The position numbers were made by a program, and so were the translations under genes. From assembly GCA_013376995.1 (NCBI GenBank), contig JACAAZ010000003.1:62001-126000 (forward strand): a DNA stretch of 64,000 bases. Reading direction: 5' to 3'. Position 1 is the stretch's first letter, and each line of letters opens with the position of its first letter. This document shows positions 8,193 to 16,803 of the stretch, in pieces. The stretch is from Bacteroidota bacterium (GTDB taxonomy: Bacteria; Bacteroidota; Bacteroidia; Bacteroidales; UBA4417). The notes beneath the pieces were generated by a model. That model had not been told where the DNA came from. It saw only the letters and a list, made by a program, of their open reading frames with translations, and made no database searches.

Positions 8193-9296
8193 TTACGGAA
8201 GTTTGAAACCGTAGAGTGCCATACATTTTTTATATACATCCGTATTTTCCATCAGCCCGGTAAATTGTTCAGAGCCAGGCCCGAATGCAAATATCGGAAC
8301 CATTACAGCTGTATGATCTTTATAAACAAAACTCCCCTGCACCTTGCCTGTTTTAATATCCCCGCCTGTCAGGGCTAACCCTCCGGTTTCATGGTCAGCG
8401 GTTACGATAATGAGTGTTTCTCCATCCTTTTTTGCAAATTCAATTGCTTTACCTACAGCGTTGTCAAAATCGACAGTTTCATCCACAACATAGTTCAAAT
8501 CATTGTCGTGTCCTCCCCAGTCAATTTGAGAACCTTCAACCATCAAAAAGAATCCTTTCTTATTTCGCTTGAGAAGTTTAAGTGCCATTTCGGTAGCATC
8601 TGGCAACATTGAGCCCCTGCCGGCTGATATTCGGGGCATGGGTCCGTCAGCCAGCAATGCAGCAAGTTTAGAAACATTTGGAACATCAACATCCTTTAAG
8701 TCTCTGGCAATAGTATATTTATGAGCTCTCAAGCTATCAATAAGATTGATGCTATCTTTTCGATGGGCAAAATTGTCATAGCCACCACCTATGAATACAT
8801 CAATATCTGTTTTCAGGAAATCACGGGCGATATCGTCCATGTTGCCCCTGTTGCTGGTATGCGCTATGAATCCCGCAGGAGTTGCATGTGTAATTGCAGA
8901 TGTGGCTACAAGGCCTGTAGCAAGTCCTTTTGATTCAGCAGTTTCGAGTATGGTTTTTAGGTTCTTACCTTCAGGACTGACAGAGATATACCCGTTATTT
9001 GTTTTGTGACCGGTAGCGTATGCCGTTGCTCCGGCACCGGAATCGGTAATATAACTATCTGCTGAATAAGTCTTTACGAAACCACTATAAGGAAAGTGAG
9101 CGATATTGCATTTATCGCCTTTCACAGTGATACAGGTATAAAGTTGGGCTGAACCCATGCCATCACCAATCATGAGGATGATATTCCTGGGAACTTTTTG
9201 CTTATGTTTTTGGGGAGGGTCATTACCAGCATAAGTAAAGACCGGTATTATGAGTAGGAAAACAACAACCTGGCGAAATACTATTTGACGAACCAT
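8193..9296 (-). CDS. phoA: Alkaline phosphatase (PhoA family), exported
   Basis: 367 residues. Signal peptide at 1-23 (ending VFTYA). The metal and nucleophile motifs are clear: LMIGDGMG with D45, and TDSGAGATA with the phosphorylated serine S86. ADHETGG near residue 300 and VEGSQIDWGGHDND supply the remaining zinc and magnesium ligands. The enzyme hydrolyses phosphate monoesters in the periplasm. The length is shorter than E. coli PhoA (about 450 residues), which is normal for the compact bacterial forms. It is the first gene of a likely operon with mqnB and mqnD, an odd pairing unless the phosphatase serves a general role. No Pho box was recognised upstream. Confidence 0.92.
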   Translation of the reverse strand: MVRQIVFRQVVVFLLIIPVFTYAGNDPPQKHKQKVPRNIILMIGDGMGSAQLYTCITVKGDKCNIAHFPYSGFVKTYSADSYITDSGAGATAYATGHKTNNGYISVSPEGKNLKTILETAESKGLATGLVATSAITHATPAGFIAHTSNRGNMDDIARDFLKTDIDVFIGGGYDNFAHRKDSINLIDSLRAHKYTIARDLKDVDVPNVSKLAALLADGPMPRISAGRGSMLPDATEMALKLLKRNKKGFFLMVEGSQIDWGGHDNDLNYVVDETVDFDNAVGKAIEFAKKDGETLIIVTADHETGGLALTGGDIKTGKVQGSFVYKDHTAVMVPIFAFGPGSEQFTGLMENTDVYKKCMALYGFKLP

Positions 9297-9350
9297 TTAT
9301 TCTTTTTTCGCAAAATTACCATTAATCATTTGTCAGAAAGCGAATAAAAA

Positions 9351-9382
9351 GCCCCTCTTCCAGTAATGATTGAAAGAGGGGC
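9351..9382 (-). terminator. Rho-independent terminator of the MFS transporter gene
   Basis: Stem GCCCCTCTT (9351-9359) with AAGAGGGGC (9374-9382) and a 14-base loop. On the minus strand it is followed by TTTTTATTC. It lies 18 bases beyond the stop of the transporter and separates it from the phosphatase unit. Confidence 0.8.
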
Positions 9383-9399
9383 CAAATATGCAGTTTGAA

Positions 9400-10782
9400 T
9401 TAGTTCTGAATATTGGGCAGTTCAAGGCCATACCCTTTTTTGCGGTCTTCTGCCTTCAAAAGGAAGGAGAAAATCAAAGCGAGTACACCAAGGCTTGTAA
9501 AGATCATCATCGGAATTGTATAGTTGTATGTGTGAACGGGATTCCCGGCTACAACAGTGGTACCTATAATACAATACCTGTCAAGCACCCAACCGATCAG
9601 GGCTGGAACTCCCATTAATCCCCAGTTCTGAACCCAAAAGATCATTGCATAGGCAGTACCTAACTGCTTTTCAGGGATGATTTTGGGAACTGAAGGCCAC
9701 ATAGCAGATGGGACCAGTGAGAACCCGATACCCAGCACAATAATGAGGAAGATTGCGAAGAGGTAATTGTTAAAGAGCGGAATAGAGAACATGGTATGAA
9801 CGAAGATGAGCAACACTGACCCCAAAATCATAATTGTAGCGCCTTTCCCTTTGCGATCGTAGAGGTTACCGAATGTTGGAGTGAGGATCATGGTACCAAA
9901 AGGAAGCAAACTTGGGATGAGGCCGGCAAGCGATTCCTTAACTCCAAATTTATTCACCATCAGGTCAGAAGCGTATTTGAGGAACGGGAACACAGCAGAG
10001 TAGAAGAGTACACAAAGAATAGCAATGTACCACCAACCTTTATTCATAAAAATAACCTTGATATCAGAAAGCTTAAATTCTTCTTCAGGTTCAACTTCAC
10101 GGCCTACATTATCAGCAGCAATCGAAGCATCAAGTTTCTTATCCATGAATGTATAAAGGATGAAGGAGATCAATCCTATACAAAGCATTATCAGGCAGAT
10201 AAGGATAGGAACTGATACATCGTGCATGGCTTCTGCAAGTGGTGCAGATGTGGAAAGAGCAAGCGCAGTACCCATACGGGCTGTGGCCATTTCGAGGCCC
10301 ATGGCTAGAGCCATTTCTTTTCCTTTAAACCATTTCACTATGATCTTTGAAACAGTGATACCTGCTATTTCAACACCGACTCCAAAGGTGGCATATCCTA
10401 AGGCAGCCACCATAACCTGGCCTTTCCAACCCAATAGGATAACCCCATCCAATGAGTGGGTTGAGATAGCCCAGTACTTGACGGCAGTACCAACAACCAT
10501 GATAATGGCTGCCATAACGCCGGTGAACCTAACCCCCATTTTATCGAGGATGATTCCGCCGAGTATAAGCATCATCAGGAATACGTTGAACCATCCATAT
10601 GCACTGGTAAAGAAGCCATATTCAGTACTTGACCAGCCTTTTTGGCTTTCAAGAAGTGGTTTCAGGGGAGCCATTACATCGGCCAGGTAGTACCCGCAAA
10701 GCATGGTGAAAGCCACCACAGCCAGTGCAGTCCATCGCGCTGCTTTTGAATCGCGAAGGGTTGTTCTGATTGTTTCAGTCAT
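9400..10782 (-). CDS. Major facilitator superfamily transporter
   Basis: 460 residues with about twelve hydrophobic segments, starting with a polar leader of about 15 residues. LDKMGVRFTG after the second helix is a form of the conserved MFS loop 2-3 motif (G-x-x-x-D-R/K-x-G), and YDRKGKGATI is its counterpart in the second half. The opening GYYLADVMAPLKPLLE and the overall layout recall MFSD1-type carriers, which move peptides in animals, but the substrate here cannot be read from sequence. A charged cytoplasmic loop lies near residues 220-240 between the two halves. It follows prmC with a 32-base gap and ends at a strong terminator, so the two may share a transcript. Confidence 0.85.
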   Translation of the reverse strand: MTETIRTTLRDSKAARWTALAVVAFTMLCGYYLADVMAPLKPLLESQKGWSSTEYGFFTSAYGWFNVFLMMLILGGIILDKMGVRFTGVMAAIIMVVGTAVKYWAISTHSLDGVILLGWKGQVMVAALGYATFGVGVEIAGITVSKIIVKWFKGKEMALAMGLEMATARMGTALALSTSAPLAEAMHDVSVPILICLIMLCIGLISFILYTFMDKKLDASIAADNVGREVEPEEEFKLSDIKVIFMNKGWWYIAILCVLFYSAVFPFLKYASDLMVNKFGVKESLAGLIPSLLPFGTMILTPTFGNLYDRKGKGATIMILGSVLLIFVHTMFSIPLFNNYLFAIFLIIVLGIGFSLVPSAMWPSVPKIIPEKQLGTAYAMIFWVQNWGLMGVPALIGWVLDRYCIIGTTVVAGNPVHTYNYTIPMMIFTSLGVLALIFSFLLKAEDRKKGYGLELPNIQN

Positions 10783-10814
10783 CGTGGTTTAGATTAATAT
10801 GAATAAGAATTGAA

Positions 10815-11684
10815 TTAATTGCTCTTGCAATGCAAAAATCTATCTTTCCCAAAAAGGTCTTTCAAAATTTCCACATCTTTAAATCCATGCTTCAAATATA
10901 AGGATTTAACCTCTTCACCGTAACTTTCATTGATCTCCAGGAAAATATATCCGCCCGGCCTGAGCTTGTGTTCTGCATAATCAGCAATGGCTTCATAATA
11001 TAGCAAAGGTTGATTATCAGGTACAAACAATGCAGCAGCCGGTTCATATTCGAGCACATTCTTCTGCATTGCCTTCTTCTCTTTCTCCAATACGTAAGGA
11101 GGATTGCTAATGATGACATCAAAATCCGGAAGTCCGTCGAGTGTTTGAAAATCAAGAATGTCCGCCTCACAAAAAACAACATCAGCCCTGAGATTCTGAG
11201 CATTAAGACGGGCAACCTCAAGGGCTTCATCAGAGTTATCAAGGCCGAAAACTACCATATCCGGGAAATAGTTCTTCAAGGCAATAGCGATGCAACCACT
11301 ACCTGTTCCGATATCGAGGACCTTGATGGGAAAATTGATATCGATTACTATAGTCCTGAGTTCATTGATTATTGATTGTACCAATTCTTCTGTTTCTGGC
11401 CTGGGTATCAGAACATGTTTGTTGACTATGAACTCGGATTCCATAAATAGTGTTTTCCCCAATACATACTGAATGGGTTTATTGGCCAACAAATCTTCCA
11501 TTGCGAGTGCCAGGGGAGGCAATGAATTGTCAGGAATTTCAATATTGAACTGAACCATTACCTTGGCTCTCGTAATCTGAAGATGATGTTCAAGGAGACG
11601 GAAAGCCATTTCCCTGGCTTCATCATACGAAAAAACGGCTTTCAGTTCAGTAAGAAGATGCGTGTATACTTGTCCGATATTCAA
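10815..11684 (-). CDS. prmC: Release factor glutamine methyltransferase PrmC
   Basis: 289 residues. The N-terminal helical domain is followed by LIPRPETEELV (about 92-102), the SAM-binding KVLDIGTGSGCIAIAL (121-136) and the catalytic NPPY at 194-197. This combination marks PrmC/HemK, which methylates the glutamine of the GGQ motif in peptide chain release factors 1 and 2 and so tunes translation termination. A recognisable Bacteroidota promoter lies 55-87 bases upstream, in the divergent intergenic region shared with the OmpA gene. The length matches the family. Confidence 0.95.
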   Translation of the reverse strand: MNIGQVYTHLLTELKAVFSYDEAREMAFRLLEHHLQITRAKVMVQFNIEIPDNSLPPLALAMEDLLANKPIQYVLGKTLFMESEFIVNKHVLIPRPETEELVQSIINELRTIVIDINFPIKVLDIGTGSGCIAIALKNYFPDMVVFGLDNSDEALEVARLNAQNLRADVVFCEADILDFQTLDGLPDFDVIISNPPYVLEKEKKAMQKNVLEYEPAAALFVPDNQPLLYYEAIADYAEHKLRPGGYIFLEINESYGEEVKSLYLKHGFKDVEILKDLFGKDRFLHCKSN

Positions 11685-11738
11685 TGTGAAGTGATTTGCT
11701 TGTTACTGAATGACATTGTATCGTTTTTGACAGATGTG

Positions 11739-11771
11739 CAAAAATAATATTTAATGCATATAGGGATCAAA
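11739..11771 (-). promoter_or_regulatory. Bacteroidota-type promoter of prmC
   Basis: On the minus strand TTTG (plus 11768-11771), 21-base spacer, then TATTTTTG (plus 11739-11746), fitting TTTG-N19-21-TAnnTTTG. It lies 55 bases before the prmC ATG. Confidence 0.65.
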
Positions 11772-11854
11772 CAAATTTACAATTACCAATTCTCGAAAAG
11801 GTGATTAATTGAAACCGGAGAATTTGAAAATTCATTTTTCGGTTCACCTTTTAG

Positions 11855-11862
11855 TACCTTTG
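11855..11862 (+). promoter_or_regulatory. Possible -7 element of the OmpA-family gene
   Basis: TACCTTTG fits TAnnTTTG and lies 27 bases before the chosen ATG at 11890. The nearest TTTG upstream (11823-11826) is 28 bases away, too far for a good -33 box. Confidence 0.35.
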
Positions 11863-11889
11863 GAAATCGCTCACTTGAAACTGACAACC

Positions 11890-14346
11890 ATGAAGAAGAT
11901 CTTATCTCTCATTTTCCTGTTGACAATCAGCTACTTGAATATCAGTGCGCAGGAATTCCTGCCATTTTACACTTCCAATTATGCAGGTGTAACCGGAATT
12001 CACCAACAACCGGCTTCAATAGCAGATAGCAGGTACAAATTTGATATTTCATTGTCTGCAACAAGCGTTGGTTTCTACAATAATTATATGGGAATCGATC
12101 CGTATGTTATATGGCATCCGCAATTGATGAAAGATTTAGGCAACTGGGAGGATCTCAGTTATATGAAAAAAAATTATAACGGGAAAGATAAAACAGGTAT
12201 GTTCAGCTTACAGCAAGACTTATTCAGTTTTATGTTTACTCTTTCTGATAAGGATGCTATTGCCTTTACTCCTTCTGTCAGGACTATCCTGAATTTTGAT
12301 AATGTTTCTGAAGAAATTGCCACTCTTGCTGACCATGGTCTTGATTACCCATCGTTATGGGGGCTAAAGCTAAAGAATACCAATTTCAGCCTTCAGGCCA
12401 ATAGTTGGATTGATTACGGGGTTACGTATGCCAGGGTAATTAAAGGAGAGGGAAAACATTTCATGAAAGCTGGTGCTACTGTGCGCCTGTCGCAGGGTAT
12501 CATCTCAACATACACGTTCATTAAAGATCTGAGTTATGAATTTAACCAGAATACAAGTGATACATTATCCATTTTCAAGACAGATATCAGCTATGGCGCT
12601 TCGGATAACATTTACCAGGTAGAAGATGGAAAATACAATTACCGTTTCCTTGCTTACCCTTCAATGACTTTCGATTTCGGTTTCGTATATGAATATCGTC
12701 CTCATTGGATGGACTTTAAATATGATATGGATGGTAAGACAAACCTTTGGAGAAAAGACAAAGAAAAGTACCTGTTCAAGCTAGGTGTGAGTATTACCGA
12801 CATTGGAAGTGTACATTACCGAAGAAATAAAATGAGCAGGGACTTTAAGGCCGATATTAACAACTGGTATATCGGTGATCTGGGCTTTTCAAGCATTCAA
12901 AATTTTGATAGCACCTTAAACAAGGTATTCAAGGACAACTTTTACGATGTGCCGGCGAAATACAACATGAATCTCCCAACTGCAATCAGCGTGCAGGCAG
13001 ATGTAAATATCTGGAAAGGTTTTTATTTCAATTTTTCACCTTATATTGCATTGAACAGAGGAAGTAAAGATGTAAACAAGGTTCATTATTACTCATCATG
13101 GAACATGATTCCCCGCTACGACTCCAAGTGGTTTGGCGTGTCAATTCCCTTCCAGTATACCGGACTGAAGCAAATGAATATTGGCATGGGCCTGAGGCTA
13201 GGGCCAATCTGGATTGGATCCAATGATATCATAAGTTACCTGACTACAAAAAATTACAGGTATGGTGCAAATGTTTCGGCAGCACTAAAAATCCCTGTAA
13301 TGTATGGCAAACCTCATGACAGGGATGGTGATAAAGTTTCGAACAGGAAAGACCATTGTCCTGATGTACCCGGTATATGGGCAATGAGAGGCTGCCCTGA
13401 CACTGACCTCGACGGAGTGCCAGATGCCAGCGACAGATGTCCTACTGTTCCAGGTTTAAAAGAACTTGCCGGATGTCCGGATAAGGACGGTGACGGAATT
13501 ACGGATGATGTAGATCAATGTCCTGATGTTAAAGGTCTCGCTGCATTCAATGGCTGCCCCGATAGTGATGGTGACAGTATTATCGATAGCAAGGATGATT
13601 GTCCTTACAATGCAGGTCGGCCCATATTAAAAGGATGCCCTGATCAGGATGGTGATGGCATAGCAGATAAGGATGATAATTGTCCAACACTTCCCGGAAC
13701 TGTTGAAAATAAAGGCTGTCCATACATAGATAGCGACGGTGACGGTGTTAAAGACTCTGAAGACCATTGTCCAAGTGTAAAGGGCCCGGTTGAGAATTTC
13801 GGATGCCCTTACAATGACACGGATAATGATGGTATTCCTGACAAGGATGATGAATGTCCAAGCATGGCAGGAACTGCAGCTTTCAGGGGATGTCCTGATA
13901 CGGATGGTGACGGAATTTCCGACAAATACGATCAGTGCCCGACTATTCCCGGAATTCCTCAGAATAATGGATGTCCTGAAATCAAGAAAGAAGAACAGGA
14001 AGTTATCAACAAGGCATTCGATAACCTTGAATTTGAAACAGGAAAGGCTGTTATAAAGACTTCCTCCTTTATTTCACTGGATGAATTGGCTGCTCTTCTG
14101 AAGAGAAAACCTGAATTTAAACTATTGGTTGCCGGGCACACTGATAATGTAGGCAAACCAGAAACCAATATGCTTCTTTCCAAGAACCGCACTATGGCAG
14201 TACAAAAATACCTTCTTGGAAAAGGTATAGAAGCGGGCAGAATCCGTACAGAATGGTATGGTTCAACAAAGCCAATTGCCGACAATTCAACGCCTGAAGG
14301 CCGTCAGCACAACAGGCGTGTCGAAATGAGCATAGTTTTTGAATAG
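11890..14346 (+). CDS. OmpA-family outer membrane protein with thrombospondin type 3 repeats
   Basis: I start at the ATG at 11890 because it opens a proper signal peptide (MKKILSLIFLLTISYLNISA, cut before QEF); the longer frame from a TTG at 11809 adds 27 residues that lack sense. The mature protein (818 residues in all) has an N-terminal barrel-like region of about 450 residues rich in Tyr and Trp, then at window 13300-13990 nine or so calcium-binding thrombospondin type 3 units (DxDGDGxxDxxDxCP, each closing with a GCP), and at 14000-14340 an OmpA C-terminal domain (AGHTDNVG, NRTMAVQKYL, HNRRVEMSI) that binds peptidoglycan. It would tie the outer membrane to the cell wall with a stiff calcium-stabilised linker between. 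The promoter lies in the region divergent from prmC. Confidence 0.9.
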   Translation: MKKILSLIFLLTISYLNISAQEFLPFYTSNYAGVTGIHQQPASIADSRYKFDISLSATSVGFYNNYMGIDPYVIWHPQLMKDLGNWEDLSYMKKNYNGKDKTGMFSLQQDLFSFMFTLSDKDAIAFTPSVRTILNFDNVSEEIATLADHGLDYPSLWGLKLKNTNFSLQANSWIDYGVTYARVIKGEGKHFMKAGATVRLSQGIISTYTFIKDLSYEFNQNTSDTLSIFKTDISYGASDNIYQVEDGKYNYRFLAYPSMTFDFGFVYEYRPHWMDFKYDMDGKTNLWRKDKEKYLFKLGVSITDIGSVHYRRNKMSRDFKADINNWYIGDLGFSSIQNFDSTLNKVFKDNFYDVPAKYNMNLPTAISVQADVNIWKGFYFNFSPYIALNRGSKDVNKVHYYSSWNMIPRYDSKWFGVSIPFQYTGLKQMNIGMGLRLGPIWIGSNDIISYLTTKNYRYGANVSAALKIPVMYGKPHDRDGDKVSNRKDHCPDVPGIWAMRGCPDTDLDGVPDASDRCPTVPGLKELAGCPDKDGDGITDDVDQCPDVKGLAAFNGCPDSDGDSIIDSKDDCPYNAGRPILKGCPDQDGDGIADKDDNCPTLPGTVENKGCPYIDSDGDGVKDSEDHCPSVKGPVENFGCPYNDTDNDGIPDKDDECPSMAGTAAFRGCPDTDGDGISDKYDQCPTIPGIPQNNGCPEIKKEEQEVINKAFDNLEFETGKAVIKTSSFISLDELAALLKRKPEFKLLVAGHTDNVGKPETNMLLSKNRTMAVQKYLLGKGIEAGRIRTEWYGSTKPIADNSTPEGRQHNRRVEMSIVFE

Positions 14347-14381
14347 CACTTCTTCGGGTTTTCTGATAGCAGGCTAGTTAT

Positions 14382-14387
14382 AGGAGG
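14382..14387 (+). promoter_or_regulatory. Perfect Shine-Dalgarno before the HIT gene
   Basis: AGGAGG six bases before the ATG at 14394. A full SD is uncommon in Bacteroidota, where most starts lack one, and it fixes the start of the HIT gene. Confidence 0.7.
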
Positions 14388-14393
14388 CAAAAG

Positions 14394-14879
14394 ATGCCAG
14401 TTAATTCATTTGATGAACCATCCTGCCCTTTTTGCAAGGATAGTATCCCAGCCTCTGCATTTATGGAATCAGAGTATTTCCTTGCTATTTACAATATTTC
14501 TCCAATTTTGAGAGGACATTCGCTGGTAATCCCGAAAAAGCACATTCAAAGTCTATTTGAACTAAGTGAGAAGGAGACGAATGAGTTTTTCACATTCTCC
14601 AGGTCAGTCACAAAGGTTTTAATTGAAGCTTTTAAGGGAGAAGGTTATGATTGGTCAATCCAGGAAGGAAAGTCTGCAGGCCAGTCAGTTCCTCACCTTC
14701 ACCTGCATATAGTTGTCAGGAAACCAGGTGATCTGAAGAAAGATGAAGAATGGTATGATAAGGTAAGGAACAGCGAGCGTGAGTTCCTAGATACATCAGG
14801 TCGTACCAGGCTTTCAGATGAAGAATACCTGTTCTACACGGATTACTTAAAGCACGAAGCAAAGAGGTTCAAGGATTAG
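14394..14879 (+). CDS. HIT-family nucleotide hydrolase/transferase
   Basis: 161 residues. The histidine triad is HLHLHIV with H101, H103 and H105, preceded by the typical GQSVP. A CPFC pair at residues 11-14 and an N-terminal aspartate/helix pattern (SLVIPKKHIQSLFEL) complete the family picture. HIT proteins hydrolyse or transfer nucleoside phosphoramidates and dinucleoside polyphosphates; the precise substrate is unknown. The gene begins 48 bases after the OmpA-family gene with a perfect ribosome binding site and may be cotranscribed with it. Its stop overlaps the tail of the convergent transporter gene by four bases. Confidence 0.9.
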   Translation: MPVNSFDEPSCPFCKDSIPASAFMESEYFLAIYNISPILRGHSLVIPKKHIQSLFELSEKETNEFFTFSRSVTKVLIEAFKGEGYDWSIQEGKSAGQSVPHLHLHIVVRKPGDLKKDEEWYDKVRNSEREFLDTSGRTRLSDEEYLFYTDYLKHEAKRFKD

Positions 14880-15814
14880 AGAAAAAACAAGGATACTCCA
14901 GCCACGGCAATAATAGCTCCCAGAATTTCTCTGAATTTTGGTTTTTCTTTCCCAAATATAATGGAAGGCGGAATAATCATGACCGGTACAAGGGACATGA
15001 TTGTTTGAGCTATCCCGGCATTTGTGTGCTGAACTGCGATCATGGAAAATGAAACTCCAAGAAAAGGCCCGAAGAAAGATCCAACCGACAGCCAGATCAT
15101 GGCTTTCTTATTCCTGATGGAAGTGGGAAGTTCCCTGAACTTTCCAAGAATGGCGAATATAAGGGCAAAGCCCAGGAAGCCGGCAAAAACCCTGATCTGA
15201 GATGAGGAAAAAGGATCATAGGACTGCATACCATGCTTACTCAGGACCAGGCCTATTCCCTGACCCATGGCAGCAACCAGGGCGAGGATAATACCTTTTA
15301 GCGGGTGGGCCAATTTAACCCTGCCCGCCTTACCCTGATCCAAACCGGATGACGGTGTCCTGACAAAGATGACCAGGGCAATCCCGAGAATAGTGACCAT
15401 CATTCCCAACATTCCTTTGAAATCGATGGCATCCCCATAGAAATACCATCCGGTAAGCGCAGCCATTGGAGGAGCCAATGTCATTAACAACATTGCGACC
15501 CTGGCACCTATCATAATAAAGGCCTGGAAAAGGCAAAAATCTCCGATAACAAAGCCTATAATACCAGAGATGCTCAACCAGGTCCACTGATGTGTACCGG
15601 CATCCATCGGGAGTGGCATATCCCTTCTGATCCATGAAAAAGCTGTCAGCAATATAAGAGCCAGGCCCAATCTCAAAAGATTAAGGTGCAGGGATCCAAT
15701 CTGTTTGCTTGCAGACTCAAAGGATAAAGCTGTTATTGTCCAAAATACGGCTGTAATTAAGGCAGCCAATTCCCCGTAATGAGCGACCAATTCAATTTGT
15801 TTAATAATGAACAA
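14876..15814 (-). CDS. EamA/DMT-family transporter
   Basis: 312 residues with ten hydrophobic helices arranged as two EamA repeats (about 15-145 and 175-310). Features such as the start ELAALITAVFWTITALSFE, GFVIGDFCLFQAFIMIGARVAML and FFGPFLGVSFSMIAVQHTNAGIAQTIMSLVPV are typical of drug/metabolite transporter family members that export small metabolites. Substrate unknown. The gene is convergent with the HIT gene, overlapping it by four bases at the stop codons, so their transcripts overlap unless terminated very locally; no terminator hairpin is visible between them. Confidence 0.88.
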   Translation of the reverse strand: MFIIKQIELVAHYGELAALITAVFWTITALSFESASKQIGSLHLNLLRLGLALILLTAFSWIRRDMPLPMDAGTHQWTWLSISGIIGFVIGDFCLFQAFIMIGARVAMLLMTLAPPMAALTGWYFYGDAIDFKGMLGMMVTILGIALVIFVRTPSSGLDQGKAGRVKLAHPLKGIILALVAAMGQGIGLVLSKHGMQSYDPFSSSQIRVFAGFLGFALIFAILGKFRELPTSIRNKKAMIWLSVGSFFGPFLGVSFSMIAVQHTNAGIAQTIMSLVPVMIIPPSIIFGKEKPKFREILGAIIAVAGVSLFFL

Positions 15815-15924
15815 TAAAGTTCTGATTTGTTAATATCCATCAATCATATCGATTGGATAGAACGGGACAAATGTAACAATAACCTTTATTTATACATGCC
15901 GCCCTATTTTTAAGTCAAACAATG

Positions 15925-15932
15925 TAAATTTG
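15925..15932 (+). promoter_or_regulatory. Possible -7 element of yigZ
   Basis: TAAATTTG fits TAnnTTTG and lies 48 bases before the ATG at 15981. No TTTG at the right spacing upstream, so support is partial. Confidence 0.3.
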
Positions 15933-15980
15933 CACAGGCATCCAACCTTCTTACCTTAACTTACAACTGCAATAACCCTG

Positions 15981-16595
15981 ATGCTTTTTGATGATCAGTA
16001 TCTTACGATTGAAAGTCCTTCGGAGGGCAGTTTCAGGGACAGAGGAAGCAAGTTCATTGGAAAAGCTATTCCGGTAGAAACAGAAACTGATATAAAGTCG
16101 GAACTCGAGATATTAAGGAAGGAGTTCTTTGATGCTACTCACCACTGTTATGCATATATTTTGGGAGCGGATAAATCGGCCTGGAGGGTGAATGATGACG
16201 GGGAACCGTCGGGTACCGCAGGAAGGCCGATATATGGTCAGATTTTGTCACATGATCTTACCAATATATTGATTGTTGTAGTAAGGTATTATGGTGGAAC
16301 AAAACTGGGAGTACCCGGGTTAATCAATGCATATAAGACTGCAGCGAAAGAAGCAATAATAAATGCGAAGGTTCGGCAGTGCATTGTAAAGGAAGTTTAT
16401 AAGCTTGAATATGAGTACCCTCAGATGAATGAAGTCATGAAGATTTTGAAAGAAGATAGTGCTGATATACTTTTCAGTGATTTTGGCATGAAGTGTGTGG
16501 TCGATTTTGCAATTCGAAGGAAGGAATCCTCCAAAGTTTGTACCCGCATTTCTCGTCTAAGGGGTCTAAAAATTAGTTACTTAAAAACAATGTGA
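15981..16595 (+). CDS. yigZ: YigZ/IMPACT family protein
   Basis: 204 residues. The central block NDDGEPSGTAGRPIYGQI, followed by VVVRYYGGTKLGVPGLINAY, is the UPF0029/IMPACT signature, and a small C-terminal domain of alpha-beta type (about 140-204) is the usual DUF1949-like partner. The bacterial members bind nucleic acids and have been linked to ribosome or stress functions, but no enzymatic activity is established. The gene lies directly upstream of dnaA on the same strand, with a 208-base intergenic region that carries the dnaA promoter. Confidence 0.88.
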   Translation: MLFDDQYLTIESPSEGSFRDRGSKFIGKAIPVETETDIKSELEILRKEFFDATHHCYAYILGADKSAWRVNDDGEPSGTAGRPIYGQILSHDLTNILIVVVRYYGGTKLGVPGLINAYKTAAKEAIINAKVRQCIVKEVYKLEYEYPQMNEVMKILKEDSADILFSDFGMKCVVDFAIRRKESSKVCTRISRLRGLKISYLKTM

Positions 16596-16624
16596 TGATT
16601 TTTGTTGAAATCTGATCTTGTTTT

Positions 16625-16655
16625 TTTGATGTTTTTCCATATACGAATAACTTTG
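16625..16655 (+). promoter_or_regulatory. Bacteroidota-type promoter of dnaA
   Basis: TTTG (16625-16628), 19-base spacer, TAACTTTG (16648-16655). This is a full TTTG-N19-TAnnTTTG match. It implies a leader of about 140 bases before the dnaA ATG, long and AT-rich, which could hold post-transcriptional control. Confidence 0.65.
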
Positions 16656-16803
16656 TTCAAAATCAATAGTGAATTAATTTTTTTTTTCACTAATAACAGT
16701 TGATTTTTGAACAGCGAATTTTACCGCCATCTTTCCATCCATATATCACTTACAGATTCTCGGCTATCTTACTCAAATTTAAATTCTTATTGCATACATA
16801 ACT

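Noticed and set aside
10160-10690. 176-residue plus-strand open frame opposite the MFS gene
   Set aside because: It is antisense to a membrane protein gene with clear codons and motifs; the reading is explained by complementary hydrophobic codons.
11809-11889. Longer N-terminus of the OmpA-family protein from the TTG at 11809
   Set aside because: The 27 extra residues are not signal-like and lie before an obvious signal peptide starting at the ATG at 11890.
16596-16803. Replication origin next to dnaA
   Set aside because: AT-rich, but I see no cluster of TTATCCACA-like boxes or 13-mers, and in Bacteroidota the origin is often away from dnaA.
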